Shown here: piece after piece, positions 45,375-54,385 of the stretch
How positions within the stretch are numbered: position 1 is the first letter of the stretch
Layout of the letters: the number at the start of each line of letters is the position of its first letter
DNA from: Bradyrhizobium japonicum USDA 6
GTDB taxonomy: Bacteria > Pseudomonadota > Alphaproteobacteria > Rhizobiales > Xanthobacteraceae
Length of the DNA: 64,000 nucleotides
Assembly (NCBI RefSeq): GCF_000284375.1
Contig: NC_017249.1
Coordinates: forward strand, 7,619,001-7,683,000
Direction: 5' to 3'
Notes under the pieces: model-generated
The model's input: only the letters and a program-made list of their open reading frames with translations
Database searches by the model: none
What the model was told of the DNA's origin: nothing
Translations under genes and position numbers: made by a program

Positions 45375-45596
45375 CGAAGTTCTGCTCTCTCAGGGCTCTC
45401 TTTGGGGGCTCTCTTGGACCGTCGACGCGGAGGGCGCGCCGTCTCGGAAAAACCGGGCCTACATGACACATTCAGGCCCGCCGGGGCAATGCTGGCATAC
45501 CAGCGAAATGGCTGCCATCCGCTGGGCGTATAGACCTTTTGCCGTCCGGGGCCATGCGGGTTTTCTGGGCGGCGGCCGCCTGCTAAACGAGCCGCC

Positions 45597-46364
45597 ATGA
45601 TCCACAAGGTCGCCGCCTTTTACCAATTCGCCGCCCTGCCCGATTACCGCGCGCTGCGCGAGCCGTTGCGCGCGTTCTGCGCAGGCCTCGCGCTCAAGGG
45701 CAGCGTGCTGCTCGCCCAGGAAGGTATCAACGGCACGATCGCGGGTGCGCCCGAGGCGATCGACGTCTTCGTCCACGAGCTCGCGCACGGCGCCCTGTTC
45801 GGCGGCCGGCTGAACAATCTCGAGCTGAAATTCTCGACCGCCGAGGCGATGCCGTTCGGCCGGCTCAAGGTGCGGCTGAAGAAGGAGATCGTCACGCTCG
45901 GCGACGAGGCCGCCGATCCGACGCGTCAGGTCGGCACTTACGTCAAGGCCGCCGAATGGAACGCGCTGATCGCGGCACCGGACACGCTGGTGCTCGACAC
46001 CCGCAATGCCTTCGAGGTTGCGATGGGCACGTTCGAGGGTGCGGTCGATCCTGGCATCAGGAGCTTCGGGCAGTTCAAGGATTTTGCCGCCGAGCAGCTC
46101 GATCCGGCCAAGCATCGCAGGATCGCGATGTTCTGCACCGGCGGCATCCGCTGCGAGAAGGCGAGCGCGCATCTGCTCGCGCGCGGCTTTGCCGAGGTCT
46201 ATCACCTCAAGGGCGGTATCCTCAAATATCTGGAAGAGGTGCCGGAGGCGCAGAGCCGCTGGCGCGGCGAATGTTTTGTATTCGACGAGCGCGTCGCACT
46301 CGGTCATGGCTTGCGCGAACGGGGCCTGCGCGAACAGGAATTGGGGCACGACCGTGACGAGTGA
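45597..46364 (+). CDS. trhO: tRNA uridine(34) hydroxylase, rhodanese-type
   Basis: A 255-residue YceA-family enzyme that makes 5-hydroxyuridine at position 34 of certain tRNAs, using molecular oxygen. It has the N-terminal ferredoxin-like domain (GSVLLAQEGINGTIAG) and a rhodanese domain with the active-site loop MFCTGGIRCEKASA (Cys180, Cys186). The length is normal for the short form. It overlaps slyX by 11 bp. Confidence 0.92.
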   Translation: MIHKVAAFYQFAALPDYRALREPLRAFCAGLALKGSVLLAQEGINGTIAGAPEAIDVFVHELAHGALFGGRLNNLELKFSTAEAMPFGRLKVRLKKEIVTLGDEAADPTRQVGTYVKAAEWNALIAAPDTLVLDTRNAFEVAMGTFEGAVDPGIRSFGQFKDFAAEQLDPAKHRRIAMFCTGGIRCEKASAHLLARGFAEVYHLKGGILKYLEEVPEAQSRWRGECFVFDERVALGHGLRERGLREQELGHDRDE

Positions 46365-46572
46365 CATCAAGACGCTGGGCGAGCGGATCGACACGCTGGA
46401 GACACGCATCGCCTATCAGGATGATACGATCGAGACGCTCAACCAGACGATCACCGCGCAGTGGAAGCAGATCGACGCGCTGACGCGGAAGATCGCGGAG
46501 CTCGGCGAGCGACTTCAGGAAGCCGAGACGCATGCGCCGGGCCCCGCCAACGAGCCCCCGCCGCATTATTGA
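46354..46572 (+). CDS. slyX: SlyX family protein
   Basis: A 72-residue coiled-coil protein, starting with GTG at 46354 within the end of trhO. The heptad pattern LGERIDTLETRIAYQDDTIETLNQTI continues to the end and the C-terminus ends PPPHY, typical of SlyX. Function unclear in all bacteria. Overlap with trhO implies joint translation. Confidence 0.85.
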   Translation: MTSDIKTLGERIDTLETRIAYQDDTIETLNQTITAQWKQIDALTRKIAELGERLQEAETHAPGPANEPPPHY

Positions 46573-46582
46573 GGATGATGAG

Positions 46583-48487
46583 CTACAGCCCTGACGCCTT
46601 CGGCAGCAGGCTCGCCACCTCGACCGACATCATCAGGCGGTCGCGCCCGCCCTGCTTCGCCGCATAGAGCGCCTGATCGGCGGCCTCGACGAGCGAGCCC
46701 ACGCCGGCGGTGCGTTCCAGCGCGGGCCGGCAGGCCGCGCCGCCGAGCGAAGCGGTGACGCAGCCCGACGCGTGATTGGTGCTGTGGACGAGGCCCGCCT
46801 CGCGGATCGCGCGGCGGATCCGCTCGCCGATCCGCGCGCAGCCGGCGGCATCGGTGCTCGGCAGCAGCATGGCGAATTCCTCACCGCCGTAGCGCGCAGC
46901 CAGATCTCCGGCGCGCTGCATCTCGGCCGCGATGACCTTCGCCACCACGCGCAGACAGGCATCGCCTGCGGGGTGGCCGTATTCGTCGTTGTAGGCCTTG
47001 AAGTGGTCGACGTCGATCATCAGCAAAGCGAGGCTGGAGCGTTCGCGATAGGCGCGCGCCCATTCCTCCTTCAACCGTTCGTCGAAGCGGCGGCGGTTGG
47101 CGAGCCCGGTGAGGCTGTCCTCGATCGCGAGCGTCTCGAGCCTGGTCTCCAGCTTCTTCTGCTCGGTGATATCGCGCGAGATCGCGACCACCCCGTCGAC
47201 GCTGCCGTTTTCCTTGCGCGTCACCCGCATGGTCGATTCGAGCCAGACTTCCGAGTTTTGCCGGTGCGCGTTGCGATAGGTGACGCGCGCCTCGTCCTTT
47301 TCGCCGCGCTTCATGGCATCGACGAGCGCCTGGACTTGCGGCCGATCATCCGCATGAATGCCGGCGAGCGCCGGCGTTCCGATCAGTTGATTGGGCCGCC
47401 AGCCGACGACGCGGGCCGACGAGGGCGAGACATAGCGCAGCCGCTCGTCGAGCCCGATGCGGGTCACCATGTCGCTGGAGCCTTCCGCGAGCAGGCGGAA
47501 ATGCGCCTCCTTCTCGACCAGGGCCGCGGCCATGCGCTGGCCCCGCTGCAACTGCCGCACCAGCACCGCGCCGATGACCGCGATCAGCACGACCAGCGCG
47601 ACCACGTAGAGCATGCGGGAGATCGCCGCGGCGCGCCAGGGTGCCAGCAGCTCGGCCTTGTCGACCGTGGCAAGCAGGACGAGTGGATAACGGCCGGAGC
47701 GCTTGAAGAAGCTGACGCGCTCGGCGCCATCCAGCGGTGATTTGAAGTGATAGGCGCCGGCCGATTTTTGCAGGTTGGCGTCGCGGAACATCGGGGTGTC
47801 GGCGACGCTGCGGCCGACGAATTTATCGTTGCCGGGGTTGCGCGCGATGATCAGGCCGTCGGCATACATCAGCGCAACGGAGCTGTTACGGCCGATCTCG
47901 AATTGCTCGTAGAAGTGTGAAAGATATTTCGAGCTGATGGCCGCGAGCACGACGCCGCCAAAGCTGCCGTCCAGCTTGTTGAAGCGGCGCGACAAAGTGA
48001 CCACCCATTCGCCGTCGAGCAGGCTCTTAACGGGGTGGCCGACATAGGGCTCGCGCTTCGGTGAAAGCTGGTGATGACGGAAGAAAGCGTCGTCGCTGAG
48101 CGTCGAGCCGATCGTGCCGGGCGAGGTCAGCCAATTGCCCTGGTCGTCGATGATGGCAAGGCTGTGCACGCGCTCCATCGCCTTCTTGCGCGCCTCCAGC
48201 AGGTTCCTGAGCTTGGCAATCGTGGCGGGCTCGGCGCCGTCCATCTCCAGCCGGCTGACGACGCCGACGACGCCGGAATCCAGCAGGTCGAGGCTGTCCT
48301 CCGCATGCTGCGTCAGCGAGCGCGCGACATTCGCCATCTCGGTCTCGGCGCCCTTGAGCACGGCATCGCGCGCGGCCCATTCACGCCAGCCGCTGACGCC
48401 GAGGATGGTCGCGCAAGTGAGCACGACGAACGCCGCCGCGCGCAACGGCAGACGGCTCCATCCGGCTCTTTGTGAGGCGACGGTCAT
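46583..48487 (-). CDS. Membrane diguanylate cyclase with Cache, PAS and GGDEF domains
   Basis: A 634-residue sensor. A helix near the N-terminus (AAAFVVLTCATILGVSG), a periplasmic dCache-like domain (about 45-280), a second helix (MLYVVALVVLIAVIGAVLVRQL), a PAS domain (about 335-450) and a GGDEF domain. The active-site motif is GGEEF at about 534-538, with an intact I-site RAGD five residues before it, so feedback inhibition by c-di-GMP is expected. It probably makes c-di-GMP in response to an external ligand. Convergent with slyX. Confidence 0.9.
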   Translation of the reverse strand: MTVASQRAGWSRLPLRAAAFVVLTCATILGVSGWREWAARDAVLKGAETEMANVARSLTQHAEDSLDLLDSGVVGVVSRLEMDGAEPATIAKLRNLLEARKKAMERVHSLAIIDDQGNWLTSPGTIGSTLSDDAFFRHHQLSPKREPYVGHPVKSLLDGEWVVTLSRRFNKLDGSFGGVVLAAISSKYLSHFYEQFEIGRNSSVALMYADGLIIARNPGNDKFVGRSVADTPMFRDANLQKSAGAYHFKSPLDGAERVSFFKRSGRYPLVLLATVDKAELLAPWRAAAISRMLYVVALVVLIAVIGAVLVRQLQRGQRMAAALVEKEAHFRLLAEGSSDMVTRIGLDERLRYVSPSSARVVGWRPNQLIGTPALAGIHADDRPQVQALVDAMKRGEKDEARVTYRNAHRQNSEVWLESTMRVTRKENGSVDGVVAISRDITEQKKLETRLETLAIEDSLTGLANRRRFDERLKEEWARAYRERSSLALLMIDVDHFKAYNDEYGHPAGDACLRVVAKVIAAEMQRAGDLAARYGGEEFAMLLPSTDAAGCARIGERIRRAIREAGLVHSTNHASGCVTASLGGAACRPALERTAGVGSLVEAADQALYAAKQGGRDRLMMSVEVASLLPKASGL

Positions 48488-48675
48488 GCGGCAGAAAATC
48501 TCCGATCGCCGGAACCTCCACCGCTTCTGTTATTGAACCCTGAAACGCCTGCCGACATTCGCAGCGTTATGCGGGTTTTCCCGTACTCCTACGGAATGGA
48601 GCGTCGCTGGATCGCTAACAATGCGTTAGCGACGCTATCGGAAACCGGCGACGCTGGGCTCGCCGAACATCGGCC

Positions 48676-48969
<294 letters not shown>

Positions 48970-48999
48970 TCAGGAACCTCAATCTTGATAGGACCGTCC

Positions 49000-50034
49000 G
49001 TGCCCCAATCTGCGACAAAGCCCTTCATCGACGTGCTCTCCGGCCAGCGCCAGGCCACCCCGCCCATGTGGATGATGCGGCAGGCCGGGCGTTATCTGCC
49101 GGAATATCGCGAGGTGCGGGCCAAGGCCGGCGGCTTCCTCGATCTCTGCTTCAACCCGGAGCTCGCCGCCGAAGTGACGCTGCAACCGATCCGCAGGTTC
49201 GGCTTCGACGCGGCGATCATCTTCTCCGACATTCTGGTGATCCCCTATGCGCTCGGCCGTTCCGTGCGGTTCGAGGTGGGCGAGGGTCCGCGGCTGGAGC
49301 CGCTGGACGATCCCGCGAAGGTCGCGACACTCGCCGCGCACGCCGATTTCAGCAAGCTCAAGCCGGTGTTCGAGGCGCTCAGAATCGTGCGCGGTGCGCT
49401 CGATCCCAGGACCGCGCTGATCGGCTTCTGCGGGGCGCCGTGGACGGTGGCGACCTACATGGTCGCAGGCCAGGGCACGCCCGACCAGGCGCCGGCGCGG
49501 ATGATGGCCTACCGGCATCCGGAGGCGTTTGCGAAAATCATCGACGTGCTCGTGGAGAACTCGATCGAATATCTGCTGGCGCAGCTCGCAGCCGGTGCCG
49601 ATGCGTTGCAGATCTTCGACACCTGGGCCGGCGTGCTGCCGCCGGCCGAGTTCGCGCGCTGGTCGGTCGAGCCGACCCGGCGCATCGTCGAAGGCGTGCG
49701 CGCAAAAGTGCCCGACGCGAAGATCATCGGTTTTCCGCGCGGCGCCGGCGCACAACTGCCCGGTTATGTCGAAGCGACCGGCGTGAATGCCGTCAGCATC
49801 GACTGGACCGCCGAGCCGGCCTTCATCCGCGAGCGCGTGCAGAGCCGCGTCGCGGTGCAGGGCAATCTCGATCCGCTGGTGCTGATCACGGGCGGCGCTG
49901 CGCTCGACCGCGCGGTGGACAACGTGCTGGCGAACTTTGCGCAAGGGCGCTTCATCTTCAATCTCGGTCACGGCATCCAGCCGGAAACGCCGATCGCCCA
50001 CGTCGAGCAGATGTTGAAGCGCGTGCGGGGGTAG
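49000..50034 (+). CDS. hemE: Uroporphyrinogen decarboxylase
   Basis: A 344-residue cytoplasmic enzyme that removes four carboxyl groups from uroporphyrinogen III to give coproporphyrinogen III in haem synthesis. Motifs are [30 protein letters not shown] with the catalytic Asp, [13 protein letters not shown] and [12 protein letters not shown]. The start is GTG at 49000, preceded by AGGA; the open frame runs on upstream but covers the divergent neighbour. Length is normal. Confidence 0.95.
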   Translation: MPQSATKPFIDVLSGQRQATPPMWMMRQAGRYLPEYREVRAKAGGFLDLCFNPELAAEVTLQPIRRFGFDAAIIFSDILVIPYALGRSVRFEVGEGPRLEPLDDPAKVATLAAHADFSKLKPVFEALRIVRGALDPRTALIGFCGAPWTVATYMVAGQGTPDQAPARMMAYRHPEAFAKIIDVLVENSIEYLLAQLAAGADALQIFDTWAGVLPPAEFARWSVEPTRRIVEGVRAKVPDAKIIGFPRGAGAQLPGYVEATGVNAVSIDWTAEPAFIRERVQSRVAVQGNLDPLVLITGGAALDRAVDNVLANFAQGRFIFNLGHGIQPETPIAHVEQMLKRVRG

Positions 50035-50249
50035 TTTGTCCCACCGCTGGTGGACGAAAACAAAAACGCGAAAACAACCCCATGCACAGTAGGGAAGTCG
50101 TTGGATTTCCTTGATATTTCTTGTAATCCGAACTTCTGCTTGACCCGTCGGGCAAAACAGGGGCAAAGTGGCACCATCCCGCCACTGGCTGCTTCGAGCA
50201 AAGCCAGACCTCGCTGAGGCGAGTTGGACGGGGGCACTTCACCCCACCC

Positions 50250-50327
50250 GTCATTGCGAGCGCAGCGAGGCAATCCAGGCTGTCGCCGCGGAGAGACTCT
50301 GGATTGCTTCGCTGCGCTCGCAATGAC
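50250..50327. repeat. Intergenic hairpin repeat, family B copy 3
   Basis: Close copy of the 25079 element with one mismatch in the arms. It lies in the 303-bp gap between the convergent ends of hemE and hemC. The first 200 bp of this gap hold no gene; they include CTTGACCCGTCGGGCAAAAC, which I recall as another common bradyrhizobial intergenic sequence. Confidence 0.85.
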
Positions 50328-50337
50328 GGCGGAGATG

Positions 50338-51318
50338 TCAGCGCGGCCGGCTGCGCTCGATGATCTCGGCGGCGCCCTTCCCCAGCAGATCCAGTCCCAC
50401 CGCACGGCCGAGCTCGCGCGGGCGGTTGGCGGGGCCCGTATGCGAGGCTTCGATGATGGTGTTGCCGGAGAGGTCGAGCACGGACGCCGTCAGCGACATC
50501 TGATCGCCTGCGATGGTCGAAAAACCCGCCACCGGCGAATTGCAATGGCCGTTGAGCACCCACAGCACCTCGCGCTCGGCATCGGCAGAAGCGCGCGCAG
50601 AGGGATCGTCGATCGATGCCAGGATCTGCCGCGTCTGCCAGTCCTGAGCCGCACATTCCACGGCGACAATACCCTGCCCTGCCGCGGGCAGCATCTCCGC
50701 CGCTGAGAATTCATAGGCGATACGGTGAGAGAGGCCGACGCGGTCAAGGCCGGAACGCGCCATGATCAGCGCATCGGCGGGACCAACAGCGCCACCATCC
50801 GGCAACTTCTGCTTGTCGCCATTGTCGAGTTTTCGCACGCGGGTGTCGGCGGCGCCGCGGAAGTGGATCACTTCGACATCGGGAAACAGCCGCCGCGCAT
50901 AGGCGGCGCGACGCACGGCGTTGGTGCCGATCTTGAAACCCTTGCCGCGCGACTGGCGCAGCGCTTCCAGCGTCACGCCATCGCGCAGCACCAGTGCGTC
51001 ACTCGGGGGATCGCGCGATAGCGTAGCGCCGATGACGAGGCCCGGCGTGTCCTCGTTGCCGGGCATGTCCTTCAGCGAATGCATCGCCGCATGCAATTCG
51101 CCGGAGAGCACGGCAGCACGGATCTGCGCCACGAAGGCGCCGCCCTTGCCGCCATGCGGCAGCAGCTTGCTGGTCTGGTCGAGATCGCCCGTGGTGTCGA
51201 ACTTGACGATCTCGACATCGAGATCGGGCATGGCGGCGGTCAGGCGGCGCGCAATCTCTTCCGTCTGTGCCAGCGCCATCGCGCTCTTGCGTGTGCCGAT
51301 CTTCAGTCGCGTAGCCAA
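50338..51318 (-). CDS. hemC: Hydroxymethylbilane synthase, divergent form
   Basis: A 326-residue porphobilinogen deaminase. The dipyrromethane cofactor Cys is C259 in LNGHCNSPVAGFS and the catalytic Asp is D84 in MHSLKDMPG, both conserved. It differs from usual proteobacterial enzymes: GTSSLRR reads GTNAVRR, the RGN-type substrate motif reads FRGAADTR, and about 12 extra residues lie after KLDNG. The normal product would be hydroxymethylbilane for haem and related tetrapyrroles. A second, typical hemC elsewhere in the genome is possible. Confidence 0.85.
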   Translation of the reverse strand: MATRLKIGTRKSAMALAQTEEIARRLTAAMPDLDVEIVKFDTTGDLDQTSKLLPHGGKGGAFVAQIRAAVLSGELHAAMHSLKDMPGNEDTPGLVIGATLSRDPPSDALVLRDGVTLEALRQSRGKGFKIGTNAVRRAAYARRLFPDVEVIHFRGAADTRVRKLDNGDKQKLPDGGAVGPADALIMARSGLDRVGLSHRIAYEFSAAEMLPAAGQGIVAVECAAQDWQTRQILASIDDPSARASADAEREVLWVLNGHCNSPVAGFSTIAGDQMSLTASVLDLSGNTIIEASHTGPANRPRELGRAVGLDLLGKGAAEIIERSRPR

Positions 51319-51343
51319 GTCGAATGTCCTTTCAGCGCAATAT

Positions 51344-52969
51344 TTATCGCGCGTCCTCCAATATCATGTCGGAGGCCTTTTCGGCGATCATGATGATCGG
51401 CGCGTTGGTATTCCCCGACACGAGGTCCGGCATGATCGAACCGTCGACGATGCGGAGACCTTCAAGGCCCCTCACCTTCAGCCGCTGGTCCACCACTGCG
51501 AGCGCGTCATTGCCCATACGACAGGTCGAGGTCGGATGGTAGATGGTGCTGCCACGCTCGCGGCAATAATCCAGAATCTCGGCATCCGTGGATACCTTCG
51601 CCCCGGGATCGTACTCACTGATCACGAACGGCTTCAGCGCCGGCGCATGCAAGATCTTGCGCAGGATCTTGATGCCTTCGACGTTGGTGGTGCGGTCGGT
51701 CTCGGTCGACATGTAGTTGATGCGGATTTCCGGCGGCACGGTCGGGTCGGCGCTTTTGATGCGCAGTGACCCGCGGCTCTCGGGCCGGAGCTGGCACACC
51801 GAGGCCGTGAAACCGGAAAAATCATGCAGCCTCTCGCCCATCTTGTCGGTCGAGAACGGCAGGAAGTGCACCTGGATATCGGGCGAGGCCAGCCGCGGAT
51901 TGGTCTTGAAGAAGGCGCCGGCCGTGCCGGCTGCGATCGTCAGCCAACCCTTCCGGAACAGCGCATAGCGCGCACCGGCCAACGTGCGGCGGAACGGATT
52001 ATTGACGGTGTCGTTGAGCGTGATCTTCTGCGAGCAACGCATCACGATGCGGACCTGCATGTGGTCCTGGAGATCGTGACCGACACCCTGCGCGTCGAGC
52101 ACGACATCGATGCCGTGCTTGCGCAGGAGATCGGCGGGCCCGACGCCGGAGAGCTGGAGCAATTGCGGCGAGTTGTACGCGCCGCTCGAGAGCACGACCT
52201 CTTTTCGCGCCCGCGCGCGACGCACATTTGCGCCCTGCCGGTATTCGACACCGACCGCGCGGCGGCCCTCGAACAGCACGCGCTGGCCGAGCGCCTCGGT
52301 CTCGACCTTGAGATTGTCGCGTGCCTTCGCGGGACCGAGATAGGCCACTGCGGTGGAGGCGCGCCGGCCGTTGCGCGTGGTGGTCTGGAACAGGCCGACG
52401 CCTTCTTGCGTGGCACCGTTGAAATCCGGATTGTACGGCAGACCGGTCTCGACTGCGGCGTCGATGAAGGCTTTCGACAGCGGATCGGTCACGACCATGT
52501 TGGAGACCGGCAGCGGGCCGCCGCTGCCGTGATATTGATCGGCGCCGCGCGTCTGGTTCTCGGCCTTCTTGAAATAGGGCAGCACGTCGTCATAGCCCCA
52601 GCCGGCGTTGCCGTGCTGGCGCCAGCGATCGTAATCCTCGTGCTGACCGCGGACATAAAGCAAACCGTTGATCGAGCTCGATCCACCCAGCGTCTTGCCA
52701 CGCGGCTGGAACACTTGCCGTCCCTTCAGCTCGGGCTCCGGCTCGGTCTGGTACATCCAGTTGACGGACTTTTCCTTGAACAGCTTTCCGTAGCCGAGCG
52801 GCACATGGATCCAGATGTTGGAATCCTTTGGGCCGGCCTCGAGCAGCAGCACGCTGTGCTTACCGCTCGCCGACAGGCGGTTGGCGAGCACGCAGCCGGC
52901 GGAGCCGGCGCCGACGATGATGTAGTCGAACTCGGGATCGGTCGGCGCGAGAGAGGAAGTTGCGTTCAT
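51344..52969 (-). CDS. GMC-family oxidoreductase (choline dehydrogenase-like)
   Basis: A 541-residue FAD enzyme oxidising an alcohol. The ADP-binding motif is DYIIVGAGSAGCVLANRLS, the GMC signature 1 is GRQVFQPRGKTLGGSSSING and signature 2 is GAYNSPQLLQLSG. The active-site His region is near the C-terminus (YHPTSTCRMGND, with GNTNAPIIMIAEKASDMI). Length is that of alcohol/choline dehydrogenases. Choline is only one of several possible substrates. A TetR gene lies 54 bp upstream in the same direction. Confidence 0.88.
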   Translation of the reverse strand: MNATSSLAPTDPEFDYIIVGAGSAGCVLANRLSASGKHSVLLLEAGPKDSNIWIHVPLGYGKLFKEKSVNWMYQTEPEPELKGRQVFQPRGKTLGGSSSINGLLYVRGQHEDYDRWRQHGNAGWGYDDVLPYFKKAENQTRGADQYHGSGGPLPVSNMVVTDPLSKAFIDAAVETGLPYNPDFNGATQEGVGLFQTTTRNGRRASTAVAYLGPAKARDNLKVETEALGQRVLFEGRRAVGVEYRQGANVRRARARKEVVLSSGAYNSPQLLQLSGVGPADLLRKHGIDVVLDAQGVGHDLQDHMQVRIVMRCSQKITLNDTVNNPFRRTLAGARYALFRKGWLTIAAGTAGAFFKTNPRLASPDIQVHFLPFSTDKMGERLHDFSGFTASVCQLRPESRGSLRIKSADPTVPPEIRINYMSTETDRTTNVEGIKILRKILHAPALKPFVISEYDPGAKVSTDAEILDYCRERGSTIYHPTSTCRMGNDALAVVDQRLKVRGLEGLRIVDGSIMPDLVSGNTNAPIIMIAEKASDMILEDAR

Positions 52970-53023
52970 GCGCTACTGTTCTTCTTGTTGGTGTGGGCGT
53001 TTCCAGTTGCGTGATTAGCATAA

Positions 53024-53614
53024 TCATGCCCGCAGACGCAGCGCCTCGACCAGCGACTTGAACGCACGGGCATATTCCGCGCCCGCCCTTGCGATATCCG
53101 CGCGTCCGGCGCAGGCGACCGCCGCCTCCGTGACCGCACCGAGCAGCAGCCGCGCCAGCGGCTCGACCGGTTGCCGCGCGATCAGGCCGGCCTCCATCGC
53201 CGCCGCGATCGCACGCGGGAGCTTGCCGCCAAAGTGCTTGACGTCGATCTCACGCCAGCGCTCCCAGCCGAGCACGGCCGGGCCGTCGCGCAAAATGATC
53301 TGGCCGGTCGGGCCCTTGGCGGTTGCCGCGAAGTAATGCTGCGTGCCGGCAACCATCGCGGCGAGCACGTCCTTCTCGGCGCGCGCGGTGCCGTCGATCT
53401 CGGTGACGAGATCGCGCGAGACAGCATCGAACACCGCCTCGAACACCGCCTCCTTGGTCTTGAAGTGATGATAGACCGCGCCCTTGGCGATGCCGGCGCC
53501 TTCCGCGATCTCGTCCATGGTGGTGGCGGCAAACCCCTGCGTCCCGAAGAGGCGGCGCGCCGCCGCCAGGATCGCCTCCGTCGTTGCTGCCCGTCGTTCC
53601 GCCTGCTTGGCCAT
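53024..53614 (-). CDS. TetR-family transcriptional regulator
   Basis: A 196-residue repressor with the HTH in TEAILAAARRLFGTQGFAAT, TMDEIAEGAGIAKGAVYHHF. It is divergent from a SnoaL-like gene, and strong inverted repeats lie in the 100-bp gap. It may control both itself, the GMC gene downstream and the divergent gene. Inducer unknown. Confidence 0.88.
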   Translation of the reverse strand: MAKQAERRAATTEAILAAARRLFGTQGFAATTMDEIAEGAGIAKGAVYHHFKTKEAVFEAVFDAVSRDLVTEIDGTARAEKDVLAAMVAGTQHYFAATAKGPTGQIILRDGPAVLGWERWREIDVKHFGGKLPRAIAAAMEAGLIARQPVEPLARLLLGAVTEAAVACAGRADIARAGAEYARAFKSLVEALRLRA

Positions 53615-53650
53615 GGCTCCCGTCTAGTCCAATTCGTCGCACCCGGCCAG

Positions 53651-53695
53651 TTGACTTTTCGACTACTGGTCGGTATTTACCGACTATCAGTCGGT
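53651..53695 (+). promoter_or_regulatory. Promoter with overlapping TetR-type operators
   Basis: TTGACT (53651-53656) and TATTTA (53674-53679) with a 17-bp spacer form a good promoter for the SnoaL-like gene. Two inverted repeats overlap the -10 region: GTCGGTA-TT-TACCGAC (53669-53684) and ACCGACT-ATC-AGTCGGT (53679-53695), both with perfect 7-bp arms. Binding by the divergent TetR protein would block this promoter. Confidence 0.7.
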
Positions 53696-53714
53696 TTTAA
53701 TCGCGAGGTGATCC

Positions 53715-54080
53715 ATGCCGAGCCGTGACGTCGTCGAAGCCTTTGCCAAACGGCTGGAGAACGGGGAGTTTGTCGAAGCGATCGAGCAGTACTACACGCC
53801 CGATGCCGCGACCTACGAGAACAACGCCGCCCCGACGGTCGGCCGCGACAAGCTCGTCGCCAAGGAGCGCGGCGTGCTGGCGGCATCCAGGGAGGTCAGG
53901 GCCGTCCGCATCGGGCCGAGCCTGATCGAGGGCGATCACGTCGCGACCCGCTGGAACTTCAGCTTCACGAATGCCGATGGCGCGGTCCGAACGTTGGATG
54001 AGATCGCGTGGCAGACCTGGCGGGGGGATCAGTTGATCGAGGAGCGGTTCTATTATGATCCGAAGCAACTCGGGCCGTGA
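53715..54080 (+). CDS. NTF2-like (SnoaL-type) protein
   Basis: A 121-residue protein beginning MPSRDVVEAFAKRLENGEFVEAI in part, with the cone-fold segments TYENNAAPTVGRDKL, GDHVATRWNFSFTNADG and LIEERFYYDP. Proteins of this type include isomerases and hydrolases, but no catalytic set can be read here. Under the control of the neighbouring TetR protein by position. GAGGTGATCC precedes the ATG. Confidence 0.82.
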   Translation: MPSRDVVEAFAKRLENGEFVEAIEQYYTPDAATYENNAAPTVGRDKLVAKERGVLAASREVRAVRIGPSLIEGDHVATRWNFSFTNADGAVRTLDEIAWQTWRGDQLIEERFYYDPKQLGP

Positions 54081-54097
54081 CCGCGCCGAACACCGGT

Positions 54098-54194
54098 GTC
54101 ATAGCCCGGCTTGCGGTCCTCGTTAAAGCTTCGCCGGCCGAGTCCCCTTGCGGGCCCGGCGAAGCCTTGGCGGAGCCGGGTCGCGGGGCATGAC
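54098..54194. repeat. Intergenic inverted repeat, family D
   Basis: Starts GTCATAGCCCGGCTT and ends GGGGCATGAC, with internal arms GCTTCGCCGG and CCGGCGAAGC. The gap 54081-54385 contains this repeat, the inverted repeat at 54255-54275 and no gene. Confidence 0.65.
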
Positions 54195-54254
54195 AGCGGA
54201 GTTAGTGGCGGACGCTCGGCTTCCGTTACAACCGTAACGCGGGGCGCCGCATTT

Positions 54255-54275
54255 GTATCGATTTGTTATCGATAC
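54255..54275. promoter_or_regulatory. Inverted repeat upstream of the GGDEF-EAL gene
   Basis: Perfect 8-bp arms GTATCGAT and ATCGATAC with a 5-nt spacer TTGTT, about 110 bp before the GGDEF-EAL start. AT-rich for this genome, and suited to a dimeric regulator. Confidence 0.45.
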
Positions 54276-54385
54276 TGCGTGAGGAACACGCAGAAGTGGT
54301 CGCCCCGACCGTGGCAGCCAGGGATAATTCATAGTTCGTCAAAGGTTTGCGGAGAATTCTCCCGATCGAGCCGGACAAACGGCCC

